From Paralithodes platypus (taxonomy: Eukaryota; Arthropoda; Malacostraca; Decapoda; Lithodidae): a stretch of 64,000 bases of DNA. The notes under the pieces are model-generated. The model searched no databases. It was not told the DNA's origin and worked only from the letters and a program-made list of their open reading frames with translations. The translations under genes and the position numbers were made by a program. Positions 11,090 through 21,030 of this stretch are shown piece by piece (position 1 is the stretch's first letter; each line of letters starts with the position of its first letter). Location of the stretch: positions 59,046,421-59,110,420 of the forward strand of contig CM064502.1 in assembly GCA_032716605.1 (NCBI GenBank). Reading direction: 5' to 3'.

Positions 11090-14065
11090 ACTCACAGCTG
11101 GCGATGGTCAGCGTACATAGTTGGTGGTCGTGGGGAAAGTGGGCCAGGTTCATGGGGCAGTTCTGGCTCAGTGATAACCTGCAAAGAGAAAAGGCAGATT
11201 AAAGGGGGATGGCTCGTTTTTCTGGACCCCCTTCTCCCTCATGTTTAGCACCATTAGTTTTGAGATTTTAAGATGTTCGCCCCATTAGTTTGGCGATTTA
11301 AAAACTTTTTGCTCCCATTTCTTTGTCATTGAGGTGTAAAAAAAATCCTGACGAGTGATAGTGAGCCTGGAATTTAAGAGGAACCAGTATTTGCCGGAAT
11401 ATTCAAGCTGAATAAAATCTATATTGAAAGCCAGATTAAACTGTTGAAATGCGTCATAATCCTCAAGGGGTTAACACTAACCTTGGCGCTGTAAACAACT
11501 TGCCCATCAGGATAGACCCTCAGGAAGGTCTCGGGGTTGACGGTGGTGTGTTGGGTGTAATAGTCCGTTCATTCTAGGTTAGGCATAAATCGTATCCTCT
11601 AACGTCTGTAACTCAAAAAGGGCTAGAGCAAAATAATGAGCTGTCAATTTCCACATCTATTCCCTAGCCAAGTCTTCCTATTGGATAGAAATATTAGCTC
11701 GATTAGTCTAGTCCTTTTTGAGTTATGAGAGGTTAGGGGTTACGATTTCTGCCCAACCTAGACTGAACAGATTATAATCAAGTTGTATACTATTAATACT
11801 ACTTACAATATATACACAAACCTTGCACTGTAGACAGCTTGGCCATCAGGATAGACCCTGAGGAAGGTCTCGGGATTGACGGTGGTGTGTTGGGTGGAGA
11901 GGGCATTGGTGAAGAAGGCGTCAGGCAGCCACACCAGAGACGTCTCTCGCACCGTCACGTACTGCACATCTGATGATAAGTTTGGATAGATTATTTACCC
12001 TATCGCACTGTCACGTACTGCACACCTGAAGGCAAAGTTGTTGTTGTTCCCCAGGCTGTCTGACCGAACAGCCCCAAGGTCCCGAGCGAGGCCAAGGCCA
12101 TAACCGAGCACCCCCACAGAACCCTCCCTGCTTTACTACTAAGCAAGCACAGGTGACCGAAGCCACTCCCAGGAGAGGAGCTGAGGAGGGTGCGGAAATG
12201 CCCGGGAAACCAAAGCCCCACCCAAGGCCCTGTGCCCCTCTGCAATTATGAAGGGAAAGTTGAAGGTCAAAGGAAAAATGTGACACTTTGGCTCCCAATC
12301 TGCCAACCTCTAGGTTGGCAGTAGGGAGGTCAATCCATGGATGTGGGTGGATGTGTATATCTTATAGTACAGTTATGGATGTGGGTGGATGAGACGCCGC
12401 CACTTGAGATCTAGAAAATATATAAGCGAAAGGAACAGTCAGAGTAAGCTATGGGTATGGCAGAGATCGCTCAACTCTCACTCTGATAGACCAGCCCATC
12501 ACCACTGAAGGCAAAGTTTGGATAGATTATTAACCCTATTATATACTGCACACCTGAAGTCAAATTTGAATAGTACTTAACCAAAAATAATAGAAGGAAA
12601 CGTGCTTACATTATTGAAATGTTTGTGGACATACACTAATGTTCGCTCTTCTGTAAATCTAAAATGGCTTACTTCAGAATTGGAAAGGAGTGGAACCTTT
12701 TTTTCATTTTAATTTGGACAGCTTATTAATCCTTTACAACTCTCTTTTGTGCTATCCTTTCCTTCCACTTTTCTTTGTTTGGGGTTCTGCTTCCTCCATT
12801 AGAATACAATTCTGACCGCCTGGTTTTGACCGTAAAGTCTGTGCGGTCAGTGTATAATCCGTGACGTACCTGCACCAGCGTTGTACTGGATCCGGTCATC
12901 AGTCCACATCATTCGGAAGGTCAAGTCAAACTTGGCAATCTGAGGAAGAGAACACGTTAAGGTCATATCACACCACCGCTATTTAATATACTTTTATATA
13001 TATATATATGCTAAATGTAATGTGTTTCTTCATCAATGTGTATAGTTTGTAATGATAATGAAGTACTTATATTACGCAATGAGCTTTGTATATCACTACT
13101 TACCATGTTGATATCGTCTATGTTAAGATCCCTGAAGTACAGTTGGATGTGCACTTTAGTTAACCCTGGAATGCACAAAGAACATGGGTTATTGATGAAA
13201 GAAAATGGGTCAAAGTTCAAAGAAAATGAGTCAATAATGAAAATTGTGTCCCCGTTGAAAGAGACTGATCACCAAATGCAAGTTTCAGGCTATAAAGAAG
13301 TTCGAGGTATGGACATAGATATTTAGCAGCGCCGGCCAAAGGCTGGTTCCTCCTAAATTGCAGGCTCGCTATCGCTTGCCAGGAAAAAATAGACACCTAA
13401 ATGGCACAAAAGGTCTTAAATTTGCCAAATTAATGGAGCAAATGTCTTACAATTGCAAAACAAATGGGGCTAAGCATGCGGGAGAAGGGGGTCCAGAAGC
13501 CCTTAATTAAAATACTAAGATAATTAGGCTAATTTGAAACGTTAAAATTACTTATTTCAAGGTTGATTAATATGAAGCTATGATAAGCCCCTTCTGTACC
13601 AGCGACGTCTTTCATACACTCACTCTCACATACACTTACACTCACACACTCACAAACACTCTCTCTCTCTTATACACTCACACACACACTCTCACATACA
13701 CACTCTCTCTCTCTCACACACACACCCTGTCACATACACTCACACACACGCACACACTTTCTCTCCCACACTCACTCACTCTCACTCTCACATACACACA
13801 CTCTCTCTCTCACACACACACACACACTCTCACTAACTCACCATTATCTCTGCCCAAAGGTCTTATAGCAGGATCATAACCGTCTGGCGCTTTTCTCAGC
13901 CTGGCTAGTAACTGCTCTGTGGCCTCTCTCTGCTGTGTACTCTGGGTCCTGGGGGGAGAGAGAGGTGGTTTAGAGAGAGAGTGAGAGCAAGAGAGAGGTG
14001 GTTTAAAGAGAGAGAGAGAGAGAGAATGACAAGGGGAGAAAGGGGTAATGTAGAGATAGTAGCCT

Positions 14066-14104
<39 letters not shown>

Positions 14105-15548
14105 AGTAAGAGTGAGAGTGTGTGTGTGTGTGTGTGTGTAAGATAGTGAGTGTGTGTGTGAAAGAGTGAGAGAGAATGACAAGGGGAGAAATGGGTATTG
14201 TAGAGATAGTGTGTGTGTGTGAGAGAGATAGAGAATGACAAGGGGTAATGTAGAGATAGTGTGTGTGTGTGTGTGAGTGAGAGAGAGAGAGAGAGTGGGT
14301 GAGACAGTGAGTGTGTGTGTGTGAGTGAGAGAGTTAGAGAATGACAAGGGGTAATGTAGAGATAGTGTGTGAGTGAGAGAGAGAGAGTGGGTGAGACAGT
14401 GTGTGTGTGTGAGTGAGAGAGAGAGAGAGTGGGTGAGACAGTGAGTGTGTGTGTGTGTGTGAGAGAGTGAGAGAGTTAGAGAATGACAAGGGGTAATGTA
14501 GAGATAGTGTGTGAGTGAGAGAGAGAGAGTGGGTGAGACAGTGTGTGTGTGTGAGTGAGAGAGAGAGAGTGGGTGAGACAGTGTGTGTGTGTGTGTGAGA
14601 GAGAGAGAGAATGAGAGTGAGTGTGTGAGAGAAAGTATACATATAGGGTTTCCCGAAAAAACGTGACAAACTTCAGGATATGATTAGGCCTATACAGATG
14701 ATTCTAAGCATAACATATTCTATAACACAAATTCTAAACCTCGAACACTTAAGAGGTAGCCTATTGAAGGATATAATAATTATATTATAGTGTCCTCCCC
14801 CACATCGCTGTAATGGACTCCTCCATGTCAACTAGTTTCCAGCAGGTCCAAAGTGAGTTAATATGTTTATAGTAATTTTGCAACTTACATAATTATAATA
14901 ACTGATAATAACATGGTAAAATAATTGCAGTTAGATGGGGTGTGGTAGGCTCTAGGACAGCTATATTTAGACGATTTCATGCAGTTTAACCCTTACTGTA
15001 ACAGCGACGGTATACAGCCGTCAGTAAAAAAAGTCACTCGTCAGTACCAGCGACGGAACATGTCCGTCAGTAATATGAGGTCCTTATAACTGCCCGTATC
15101 GAGCGGTACCAGGCACCATGACTTGTACACACTGCTCTGAAACATTGGCAACGTTTCTCAGCTTGGATCCAAGCCTGTGGGAGCCGGGCTGGGTGAGTAA
15201 TCCTCCAACTTTTGGGGTGAGAGGGTGTTCTCTCTAGACTCTGAAGCCATTTGGGCCATAATGCCTGGTACTGGAGGGTACATTTATAGTAATACCCTCT
15301 GGTATAGTAGGAGTTAAGAAGGGTCTGAGTTAGTAAACAGGGTTAAATATATACTGGAAGATCATTTGAAGCCTGTTAGTTAATTGCTGTAGGCCCTTTT
15401 TAAGCTGAATACAATCGTCTAATAGTAGCCATAATAATGTTAAGAGGATGGCACTGGCACAGGTAATCAAAGGGTTAAAGAATTACCTGGTAACTGAGGC
15501 CATAGCGAGAACCCCCAGTAGTAGTAGTAGTTTTGGCGACTCTAACAT
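8931..15548 (-). CDS. Divergent Cys-loop ligand-gated ion-channel subunit (GluCl/GABA-receptor-like)
   Basis: Nine coding exons: 15,548-15,487; 13,948-13,842; 13,165-13,104; 12,939-12,870; 11,969-11,822; 11,178-11,096; 10,601-10,467; 10,235-9,895; 9,188-8,931. All have GT-AG junctions and matching phases, giving 1,266 nt = 421 residues plus stop. Residues 1-20 form a signal peptide (MLESPKLLLLLGVLAMASVT). VWLPDAFFTN is the loop-A-like motif. C157 and C171 enclose exactly 13 residues with FPHD, the canonical Cys-loop. SYGYTIDDVVF follows. M1 is about 241-262, M2 about 267-285, M3 about 303-324 and M4 about 396-416, with a short (~70-residue) M3-M4 loop. The closest families I recognise are arthropod glutamate/GABA-gated chloride channels. 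However, the loop-C cysteines of GluCl are absent (TGQYSSLQV) and the PAR selectivity motif before M2 is VGP. Such subunits form pentamers in the plasma membrane; ligand and conductance cannot be inferred. The 5' UTR and poly(A) site are not identified. Confidence 0.88.
9203..9302. repeat. (ACT)n microsatellite
   Basis: About 30 trinucleotide units with a few interruptions, in the last intron of the ion-channel gene. Confidence 0.9.
9422..9632. repeat. Direct repeat pair of about 65 bp
   Basis: Copies at about 9,428-9,488 and 9,573-9,632 share CGAGGTGCCGTTGTAAAGGC (second copy CCATTG) and the CAATACCTT, CCTGAG and CTGTCC blocks. A related CGCCGTTGTAAAGGC motif is found at about 32,092. The origin is unknown. 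Confidence 0.6.
9650..9712 (+). pseudogene. tRNA-like sequence (degenerate)
   Basis: TGGCATAGTCGGTAGAGCAT resembles a tRNA D-arm with A box, and GGATCAAGCCC resembles a B box / T-arm 35 bp downstream. The acceptor and anticodon stems do not pair well and the B box has lost GGTTCGA. It is a tRNA relic or tRNA-derived SINE head, not a functional tRNA. Confidence 0.4.
9780..9882. repeat. AT-rich microsatellite
   Basis: Irregular (TA)n, TATATC and TACAGTA units immediately downstream of the donor site of the exon encoding M1-M3. Confidence 0.8.
10995..11087. repeat. (CCCT)n and (CT)n microsatellite
   Basis: CCCT units grade into a CT run ending 9 bp before the splice donor of the Cys-loop exon on the minus strand. 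In the transcript it is a purine-rich (GGGA/GA) tract directly after the donor. Confidence 0.9.
11201..11425 (+). repeat. GGGG-type MITE, partial copy
   Basis: It begins ATTAAAGGGGGATGGCTCG and runs through the CCTCATGTTTAGC, GGCGATTTAAAAAC and TGACGAGTGATAG blocks before losing homology near 11,425. It lies in an ion-channel intron. Confidence 0.6.
11482..11557 (-). pseudogene. Partial duplicate of the ion-channel loop-A exon
   Basis: It repeats the 3' half of the exon at 11,969-11,822. The translation TQHTTVNPETFLRVYPDG is identical, followed by QVVYSAK with its own GTTAG donor. Differences from the functional exon are few and mostly silent. The 5' half is missing; at the break lies the foldback MITE 11,558-11,778. 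It lacks an acceptor, so I take it as a truncated duplicate rather than an alternative exon. Confidence 0.75.
11558..11778. mobile_element. Foldback MITE (same family as 630-846)
   Basis: The arms of about 60 bp contain GTCCGTTCATTCTAGGTTAG and the complement of AACCTAGACTGAACAG. The loop keeps GAGCTGTCAATTTCC. It abuts the truncated duplicate exon exactly, so insertion or element-mediated deletion probably removed the rest of that exon. Confidence 0.65.
12038..12504 (-). mobile_element. SINE-like retroposon with 12-bp target-site duplication
   Basis: It is flanked by CTGAAGGCAAAG at 12,026-12,037 and 12,505-12,516. On the minus strand it runs from GGTGATGGGCTGGTCTATCA to CAGCCTGGGGAACAACAACAAC. 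A second copy in plus orientation lies at 33,662-34,175. The last ~60 bp match the LINE 3' end. The duplicated target lies just upstream of another copy of the loop-A exon's acceptor region (reading VQYVTVR then stop at about 12,026-12,004), so it sits in locally duplicated intron/exon-edge sequence. Confidence 0.8.
13322..13512 (-). repeat. GGGG-type MITE, partial copy
   Basis: It carries the GCCGGCCAAAGGCTGGTTCC, CGCTATCGCTTGCCAGG and GGGGCTAAGCATG blocks and the CCCTTAA end. It lies in the ion-channel intron beyond the 13,104-13,165 exon. Confidence 0.55.
13610..13838. repeat. (CACT)n/(CA)n/(CT)n microsatellite
   Basis: Mixed CA/CT dinucleotide array ending 4 bp from the splice donor of the exon 13,842-13,948 on the minus strand. 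Translated reading frames through it consist only of HTHTL-type repeats. Confidence 0.95.
13952..14635. repeat. (GA)n/(GT)n composite minisatellite
   Basis: GA and GT runs are organised into a higher-order unit of about 100-130 bp marked by AGAATGACAAGGGG and TAATGTAGAGATAGT, repeated about five times. It fills part of the first ion-channel intron. Confidence 0.95.
14990..15313 (+). mobile_element. TTAA-flanked MITE, GACGG family
   Basis: The element is 324 bp between TTAA copies (14,986-14,989 and 15,314-15,317). Its ends are CCCTTACTGTA and TAGTAGGAG. Subterminal CAGCGACGG motifs are repeated. An inverted copy of identical length is at 18,994-19,317, and a third lies at 50,598-50,903. TTAA duplication with CCC/GGG ends fits piggyBac-type MITEs. 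Confidence 0.7.
15334..15476. repeat. MITE fragment of the 1-118 family
   Basis: It shares TTTGAAGCCTGTTAG, GGCCCTTTTTAAGCTGAAT and GTCTAATAGTAGCCA with the other copies and ends AAAGGGTTAAAG. It lies just 3' of coding exon 1 of the ion-channel gene on the transcript strand. Confidence 0.5.
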
Positions 15549-15654
15549 GATCTTCAACAACACCAAGCGCTACAACAATATGGTAATCCGGTGCTGGGGC
15601 TTGTAACACTTTGGAACACTGGGGAGTCTGAAATGACAAGAATTATGAATAATA

Positions 15655-15691
<37 letters not shown>

Positions 15692-15818
15692 GTAATAGAA
15701 TAGTAATGAGTAGGAATTGATCACATTATAAATACTATCACTTACACACACACCCACATTCGTCATAGCACACACACATGCCGTATATGACGTAGGCTGC
15801 ACATAGAATATATATATA

Positions 15819-15891
<73 letters not shown>

Positions 15892-15895
15892 CATT
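15655..15895. repeat. (AAT)n and (TA)n microsatellites
   Basis: An AAT run lies at about 15,655-15,700 and long TA runs at about 15,808-15,890. They lie upstream of the ion-channel start codon on the minus strand; no core promoter could be recognised among them. Confidence 0.9.
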
Positions 15896-15899
15896 AACT

Positions 15900-16370
15900 C
15901 ACGTCCACTCACCAATTATCTGCAGTCTCTCTCTCTTCGCCGCAATGTTGCATCTCTCACTATTCTATCGCTATTACAATAATCAGTGTTCCTCAGAGCT
16001 CTCTCAGTGTATACTACCCCCTCTTAGAGCACGTAGCACCCGTCTTGCAACACAACCTGGAATAAGTGGACGACGTTGTGACGTCCCCTCTGGGGTTGGC
16101 AAAAATGGTACAAGGCGAGATGGGTATCATATGGTTCACCTAAGCTGATGGCTACCTAAGCCTTCGGGCGAGATGGTACCGTCTATAGTGAGAATGGTAC
16201 CATACAGATCCACCCTAAGCCTTCGTTTCCAATGTCGCCAATTGGCTAAAAATACAGACTACACACACATCCACAGCCATTCCAACAATACATATAACAC
16301 CTGCACATATAGGAGGCGGGAAATAACGAGCATGCTCACTCCCGCAATACAAATACAACTAGAGTAAGTA
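15900..16370. other. No recognised gene
   Basis: Non-repetitive-looking sequence 5' of the ion-channel gene. Three ATGGTACCRT-like motifs cluster at about 16,106-16,205, but I recognise no element. Reading frames here show no family motif. Confidence 0.4.
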
Positions 16371-16374
16371 CAAT

Positions 16375-16630
16375 CCGACCCCTACTCTGTGCAACTCTCC
16401 AACCCAAGAGTTAACTGTTATTCTCAATCTTTCTTCTATTCAACAGCTGAGCTCTGGAAATCTCTCCCAGAATCATTCTTTCCCTCTTCCTATGACTTAA
16501 ATTAATTGCTTCAAACTCCGTGTTTCCAGGTATTTTGGCTTGATCGTCCCTTGATTTTGGCCCTGTCACTTTCATCTCTGGGGGAGGCACTCGTCACAGG
16601 CAGTTTTGCCTTTCGTCTCCCTCACAAATT
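16375..16630 (+). mobile_element. 3' end of a LINE (degenerate)
   Basis: Translation around 16,450-16,540 gives AELWKSLPESFFPSSYD followed by FKLRVSRYF, the typical W-(N/K)-S-L-P tail of non-LTR ORF2 proteins. The following 3' region (GGGGGAGGCACTCGTCACAG) recurs inverted at about 29,790-29,880 and partly at about 35,050, so it is a dispersed family. A long (TA)n run follows. Confidence 0.55.
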
Positions 16631-16639
16631 TGTTTTTTA

Positions 16640-16783
<144 letters not shown>

Positions 16784-16934
16784 CTATACACTCGTAATTC
16801 AATCATACGCATTATATTTCCATGTATAAGATCACGGAGAGGAACATAACTTATGTGGCCGACTGTAGCCTACTGTACACTACATACTGTAGCTTGAAGA
16901 GGAAGGAAGTGAGGAACCAATCGATGTTGTTAGT

Positions 16935-17720
16935 TAAGGTTAATGAAGGAGTGAATACTGGGACAGGAAGGGGGGTGATTGGTGTGCTTGGGGGGTGATT
17001 GGAAGCACAGAGAGAGAGAGAGAGAGTAATGTATGAGTGAATACTGGGACAGGAAGGGGGTGATTGTTGTGCTTGGGGGGTGATTGGAAGCACAGAGAGA
17101 GAGAGAGTAATGTATGAGTGAATACTGGGGCAGGAAGGAGGGTGATTGGTGTGCTGGGGGGTGATTGGAAGCACAGAGAGAGAGAGAGTAATGTATGAGT
17201 GAATACTGGGACAGGAAGGGGGTGATTGTTGTGCTTGGGGGGTGATTGGAAGCACAGAGAGAGAGAGAGTAATGTATGAGTGAATACTGGGACAGGAAGG
17301 GGGTGGTTGTTGTGCTTGGGGGTGATTGGAAGCACAGAGAGAGAGAGAGTAATGTATGAGTGAATACTGGGACAGGAAGGGGGGTGATTGGTGTGCTTGG
17401 GGGGTGATTGGGGGGTGATTGGTGTGCTTGGGGGGTGATTGGAAGCACAGAGAGAGAGAGAGAGTAATGTATGAGTGAATACTGGGACAGGAAGGGGGGT
17501 GATTGGTGTGCTTGGGGGGTGATTGGAAGCACAGAGAGAGAGAGAGTAATGTATGAGTGAATACTGGGACAGGAAGGGGGTGATTGTTGTGCTGGGGGGT
17601 GATTGGAAGCACAGAAGGGGAGAGAGAGAGAGAGAGAGAGTAAGAGTAATGAAGGAGTGAATACTGGGGCAGGAAAGGGGAGGGGGGGTGATTGGTGTGC
17701 TTGGGGGTGATTGGAAGGAG
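16935..17720. repeat. Minisatellite, unit of about 85-95 bp, nine copies
   Basis: Each unit contains GAGTGAATACTGGGACAGGA, GTGATTG(G/T)TGTGCTTGG and GTGATTGGAAGCACAG, then a GA run of varying length and TAATGTATGA. On the minus strand all frames stay open for up to 250 codons because the unit lacks stops. This is composition, not a gene. Confidence 0.95.
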
Positions 17721-17849
17721 AGAGAGAGAGAGAGAGAGAGAGATTTACAAGGAGTTACAAGGAATAGTTAGTATCTCGGAGTCAGAGACATTGCGGTCCA
17801 TTCCGAGGAGATACTGGAAGTGGAAGGAGAGCGATTGTATAGTGCACTA

Positions 17850-18940
17850 CACTCATTACAGAGTGTGTAAAATACTATCTACTCTCTTCTTGAGCTGCTC
17901 TACTGAAAAACAATTTACAACTTCGGAGGGAAGTTTGTTCCAGGTAGAACAGATCTTATATGTGAAAAAGCTTTTACAAATATTAGTGCTAAACCTTATC
18001 AATTCTAATTTCCAGCCATGGTTGCGTGTTGTATTCATATTGAGGCAACATTGTTTTGCTATAGGCCTAATCTAATTCCACATTGTCAAACCCATTAAGT
18101 ATCTTTAAAAATTCAATGAGCTGACCTCGTAGTCTGTGTCTCCAACGGAAAGAGATCAAGAGCTCTCAACCGGTCCTCATAGCTCAGTCTTCTAAGCGAT
18201 GGAATAAGCTTTGTAGCTCTAGCATGTACTCTTTCCAGTCTTTCTATATCTTTCCTGAGTGCTGAAGACCAGAATTGAACAGCATACTCCAGGAGAGGCC
18301 GTATCAGGGTGTTGTAAAGTGTGAGGACTATTTCCTTATATCTATACTTGAATTGCCTCTTAATTGCCCAATCATTTCTGAGCTTTCTTCTCTACTTCAA
18401 TGCACTGCTTGGAAAACTTTAGGTCACTGCTAATCGAGTTGTCAACTTGTGGAATGGGCTTCCCCGAGACGTTATAAACTGCAGCACCGTTGATTCATTT
18501 AAACTTCGCTAGACAAATATCTCGCATCAAACCCGCGACTGACTGTGTTTGTCAATGAATAACTTTATTTTATCCCCCCTCAGTTACTAACCCATCTGTC
18601 CCCTACTAACTTCCTAATCCTGCCCCGGACATTAGTTCCAGGGCAGTAGTTCCCTTTCCAATGTTCTCTTACCCACTCTAAACCACTGTTTGGACACTTG
18701 ATCCTCAGTGTTTTGGAGGCCAAGCAGCCTAGAAGGGTCACTAGACCTGCTGTTGCTTGATTTCCTTTGTACTCCTTTGTAATCAGAACACCCAAATCCT
18801 TTTCCAAGTCAGTCACTGCCAGAGGCATTCCCAATAGCGTATAGCTTGACTTGGGGTTTGCTTGGATGATATGCATCACCTTACACTTTTCCAAGTTTCC
18901 CTTATTAAAATCTGGGTGGATAGGACTCGTCAGCCTTGGT
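17850..18940 (-). mobile_element. CR1-like LINE, 3' part, disrupted
   Basis: The minus strand reads KCKVMHI, then DLEKDLGVLI (18,935-18,781), and resumes at about 18,430 with SSDLKFSKQCIEVEKKAQK and the C-terminal tail ending near 17,856 (CSTWNKLPSEVVNCFSVEQL). Several frameshifts and stops make it a pseudogene. The break between the two parts is filled by a plus-strand CR1 fragment; removing it rejoins LGVLI and SSDLKF in frame. Confidence 0.8.
18431..18780 (+). mobile_element. 5'-truncated CR1-like 3' end nested in the minus-strand copy
   Basis: It matches the 3' region of the CR1 copy at about 42,525-42,856 (TCGAGTTGTCAACTTGTGG through TTTCCTTTGTACT). The junctions share TAATC, so the exact target duplication is ambiguous over 5 bp. 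Confidence 0.8.
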
Positions 18941-18993
18941 CAGCAACCTGTCTAGGGGAGCAAATCTTATACAAATCCTTACTACTCCCTTAA

Positions 18994-19317
18994 CCCCTAC
19001 TGTACCAAAGGGTATTACCATAAATGTACCCTCCAGTACCAAGCAATGTGGCAAAAAATGGCTTCAGAGTCGAGAGAGAATACCCTTCCATCTCAAAAGA
19101 TGGAGGAATACTGATCCTCCTAGCTTGTGGGAGCTTGGATATAAGCTAAGAAGTGTTGCCAAGGTCTCAGAGCAATGCTTATACGTCATGGTACCAGGTA
19201 CCTAACGATATGGGCAGTTACAAGGACCGCAAATTATAGATGAACGTCGTCCGTCGCTGGTACTGACGAGTGACATTTTTTACTGTCGGCCAACATACAT
19301 CGCTGGGACAGTAGGTG
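18994..19317 (-). mobile_element. TTAA-flanked MITE, GACGG family (inverted copy)
   Basis: The element is 324 bp between TTAA at 18,990-18,993 and 19,318-19,321. It is inverted relative to 14,990-15,313, with the same ends (CCCCTACTGTACC) and GGTACTGACGAGTGAC motif. Confidence 0.7.
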
Positions 19318-19321
19318 TTAA

Positions 19322-19645
19322 GGGTGAAGCAGGTTAGTGGATGGACCAGCCGCACACCACTGTCGAAAAATAATGCTAAAAAAATACAGAAGGCCTTGGA
19401 GTTGGACAGACCCTAAGTTAAGAACTTAAGTGGTCAATCCTGTAATCCTTGAGTAAAGTGGCACAAGTTGTCCTTCTCACAGGGGACAGGTCTGCTTGGG
19501 GGCATTTTGTGTATGGTTACCCTCATAAAGGGGAAAAAGACGTCTGGCAATAGATAGATATGTTATTTCATCCAAACCCTACCTGATCGAGGTGAAGAAG
19601 AGGAGGCCTTGGATGTACCCCCTACCTCGATTTGTGAGAGACTGA
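19322..19645. other. No recognised gene
   Basis: Sequence between a MITE and a pyrimidine-rich region. No coding motif or known repeat was seen. Confidence 0.4.
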
Positions 19646-19789
19646 GTGCTCCAACTTCCTATGAGTCCTTTCTATAGTTTCCTTCAGCTTTGTGCCCCCC
19701 CCCCCCCCTTCCTGCCTTCCTTTGTTATTCACGGTCCTATTGGCTACGTTCTCTACTTCCTTTACCCCCCCCCCCCTCTCTCTCTCTCA

Positions 19790-20202
19790 ATACCCATCCA
19801 TCCATCTATCTATTTATCCATCCATGTATCTATCTATCTATCTATTTATCCATCTATCCAACCATCAATCTATCTATCCATCCATCTATCTATCTATACA
19901 TCCATCCATCTATATATATATTCATACATCCATCTATATTTATCCATCCATCCATACGTCCATTCATCCACCCATCCGTCCATCTATATATCCATCCATC
20001 CATCTGTCTATCTATATTTATCCATCCATCCATTCACCCATCCATCCATTTATCTCTTTATCCATCCATTCGTCTATCTATCTATATTTATATCTATACC
20101 CATGCATCCGTCCATCCACCCATCCATCTATCTATCCACCCATCTATATATTTGTCCATCCATCCATTCGTCTATCTATCTATCTATCCATCCATCCATG
20201 TA
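19790..20202. repeat. (ATCT)n/(ATCC)n tetranucleotide array
   Basis: About 100 mixed ATCT/ATCC units. The three overlapping reading frames of about 200 codons here are [12 protein letters not shown] translations of the array and should not be annotated as genes. Confidence 0.97.
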
Positions 20203-20399
20203 ATTTGTTCATTGCACACTCTTATAAGTATAAACACTTACTTGTTAAAGAGGAAATACACAAAAGCCCAATTGCGAATGATCGTGAATATCTTTACTTT
20301 AGCGTATGTTTGGGCTAATTTAAGACTACATTTAGATAGATAGAATTTTTTAACACTCGCCAATGAAATGTGATGACTTGCTTACAGATATATACTTAA

Positions 20400-21030
20400 C
20401 CCGGGAGCTGCGGGGAGACTCTTAAGAGTTCCCCCGGCGCACTGCGGGAAGACTCTTAAGAGTCAGAGAAAATAAAAATCAACTTTTGACATCGAAAAAA
20501 AAATATTTTTTTATATTTTTTTTTTTTTATTTTTTTTTATTTTTTTTTGGCCCCTGGGCCATGCAAAATCTCAGTCCTCTACCTCCCCTCCTTCCCCACT
20601 TTCCTCCTCTCCTTCAGTTATCACCTATTTTCCCTGTTATTCCCTTATTCTGAGGTATATTTTCGTGCTAACATTAGAAATCCGATTGGAGGGTGTGGTC
20701 ATCACTGATAGCAAGCGAGTGCAAGAGAGAGAGAGAGAGTATCGATCGACTGTGTCTCAGTGGCCTTGGGGGAAATTGGCGGGAAAGCAGATTGCCTCAC
20801 CCATACATTATACAACTCGCGGGCTATATCTCCGATTTTGACCATCCAAACGCTGTTTTCACTCGTTTTATTGTTGTTTCAGGTTAATACCTTTATAATC
20901 AACCCATAATAGGCGCATATGGATAAATATTAATGCTATTAATGGCACAATGAATATTTTAGTGACGGAAACACCTCAAATACGTCAGCACAGGGGGACG
21001 TTTCCAATTACCCCCATGCGCACTTCAGAG
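20400..21030. repeat. Possible TTAA-flanked element
   Basis: TTAA lies at 20,396-20,399 followed by CCCGGGAGCTGCGG, and CGCACTTCAGAGG is followed by TTAA at 21,032-21,035. The end similarity is weak. Two GACTCTTAAGAGT palindromes lie at the left end. An A/T-rich run (20,495-20,550) separates it into parts. No ORF of note. Confidence 0.3.

Noticed and set aside
13580..14669. Frames rich in HTHTLS on both strands
   Set aside because: CA/CT and GA/GT microsatellites inside ion-channel introns. Only the part of one frame encoding TQSTQQREATEQLLARL is real, as exon 2.
16851..17612. Minus-strand frame of 253 codons plus two overlapping ones
   Set aside because: All three frames are open because the 85-95-bp minisatellite unit has no stop; no domain, no start context, repeats differ by frame shifts.
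19646..20343. Three overlapping frames of 185-217 codons rich in HPSIYLSI
   Set aside because: Translation of an ATCT/ATCC tetranucleotide array.
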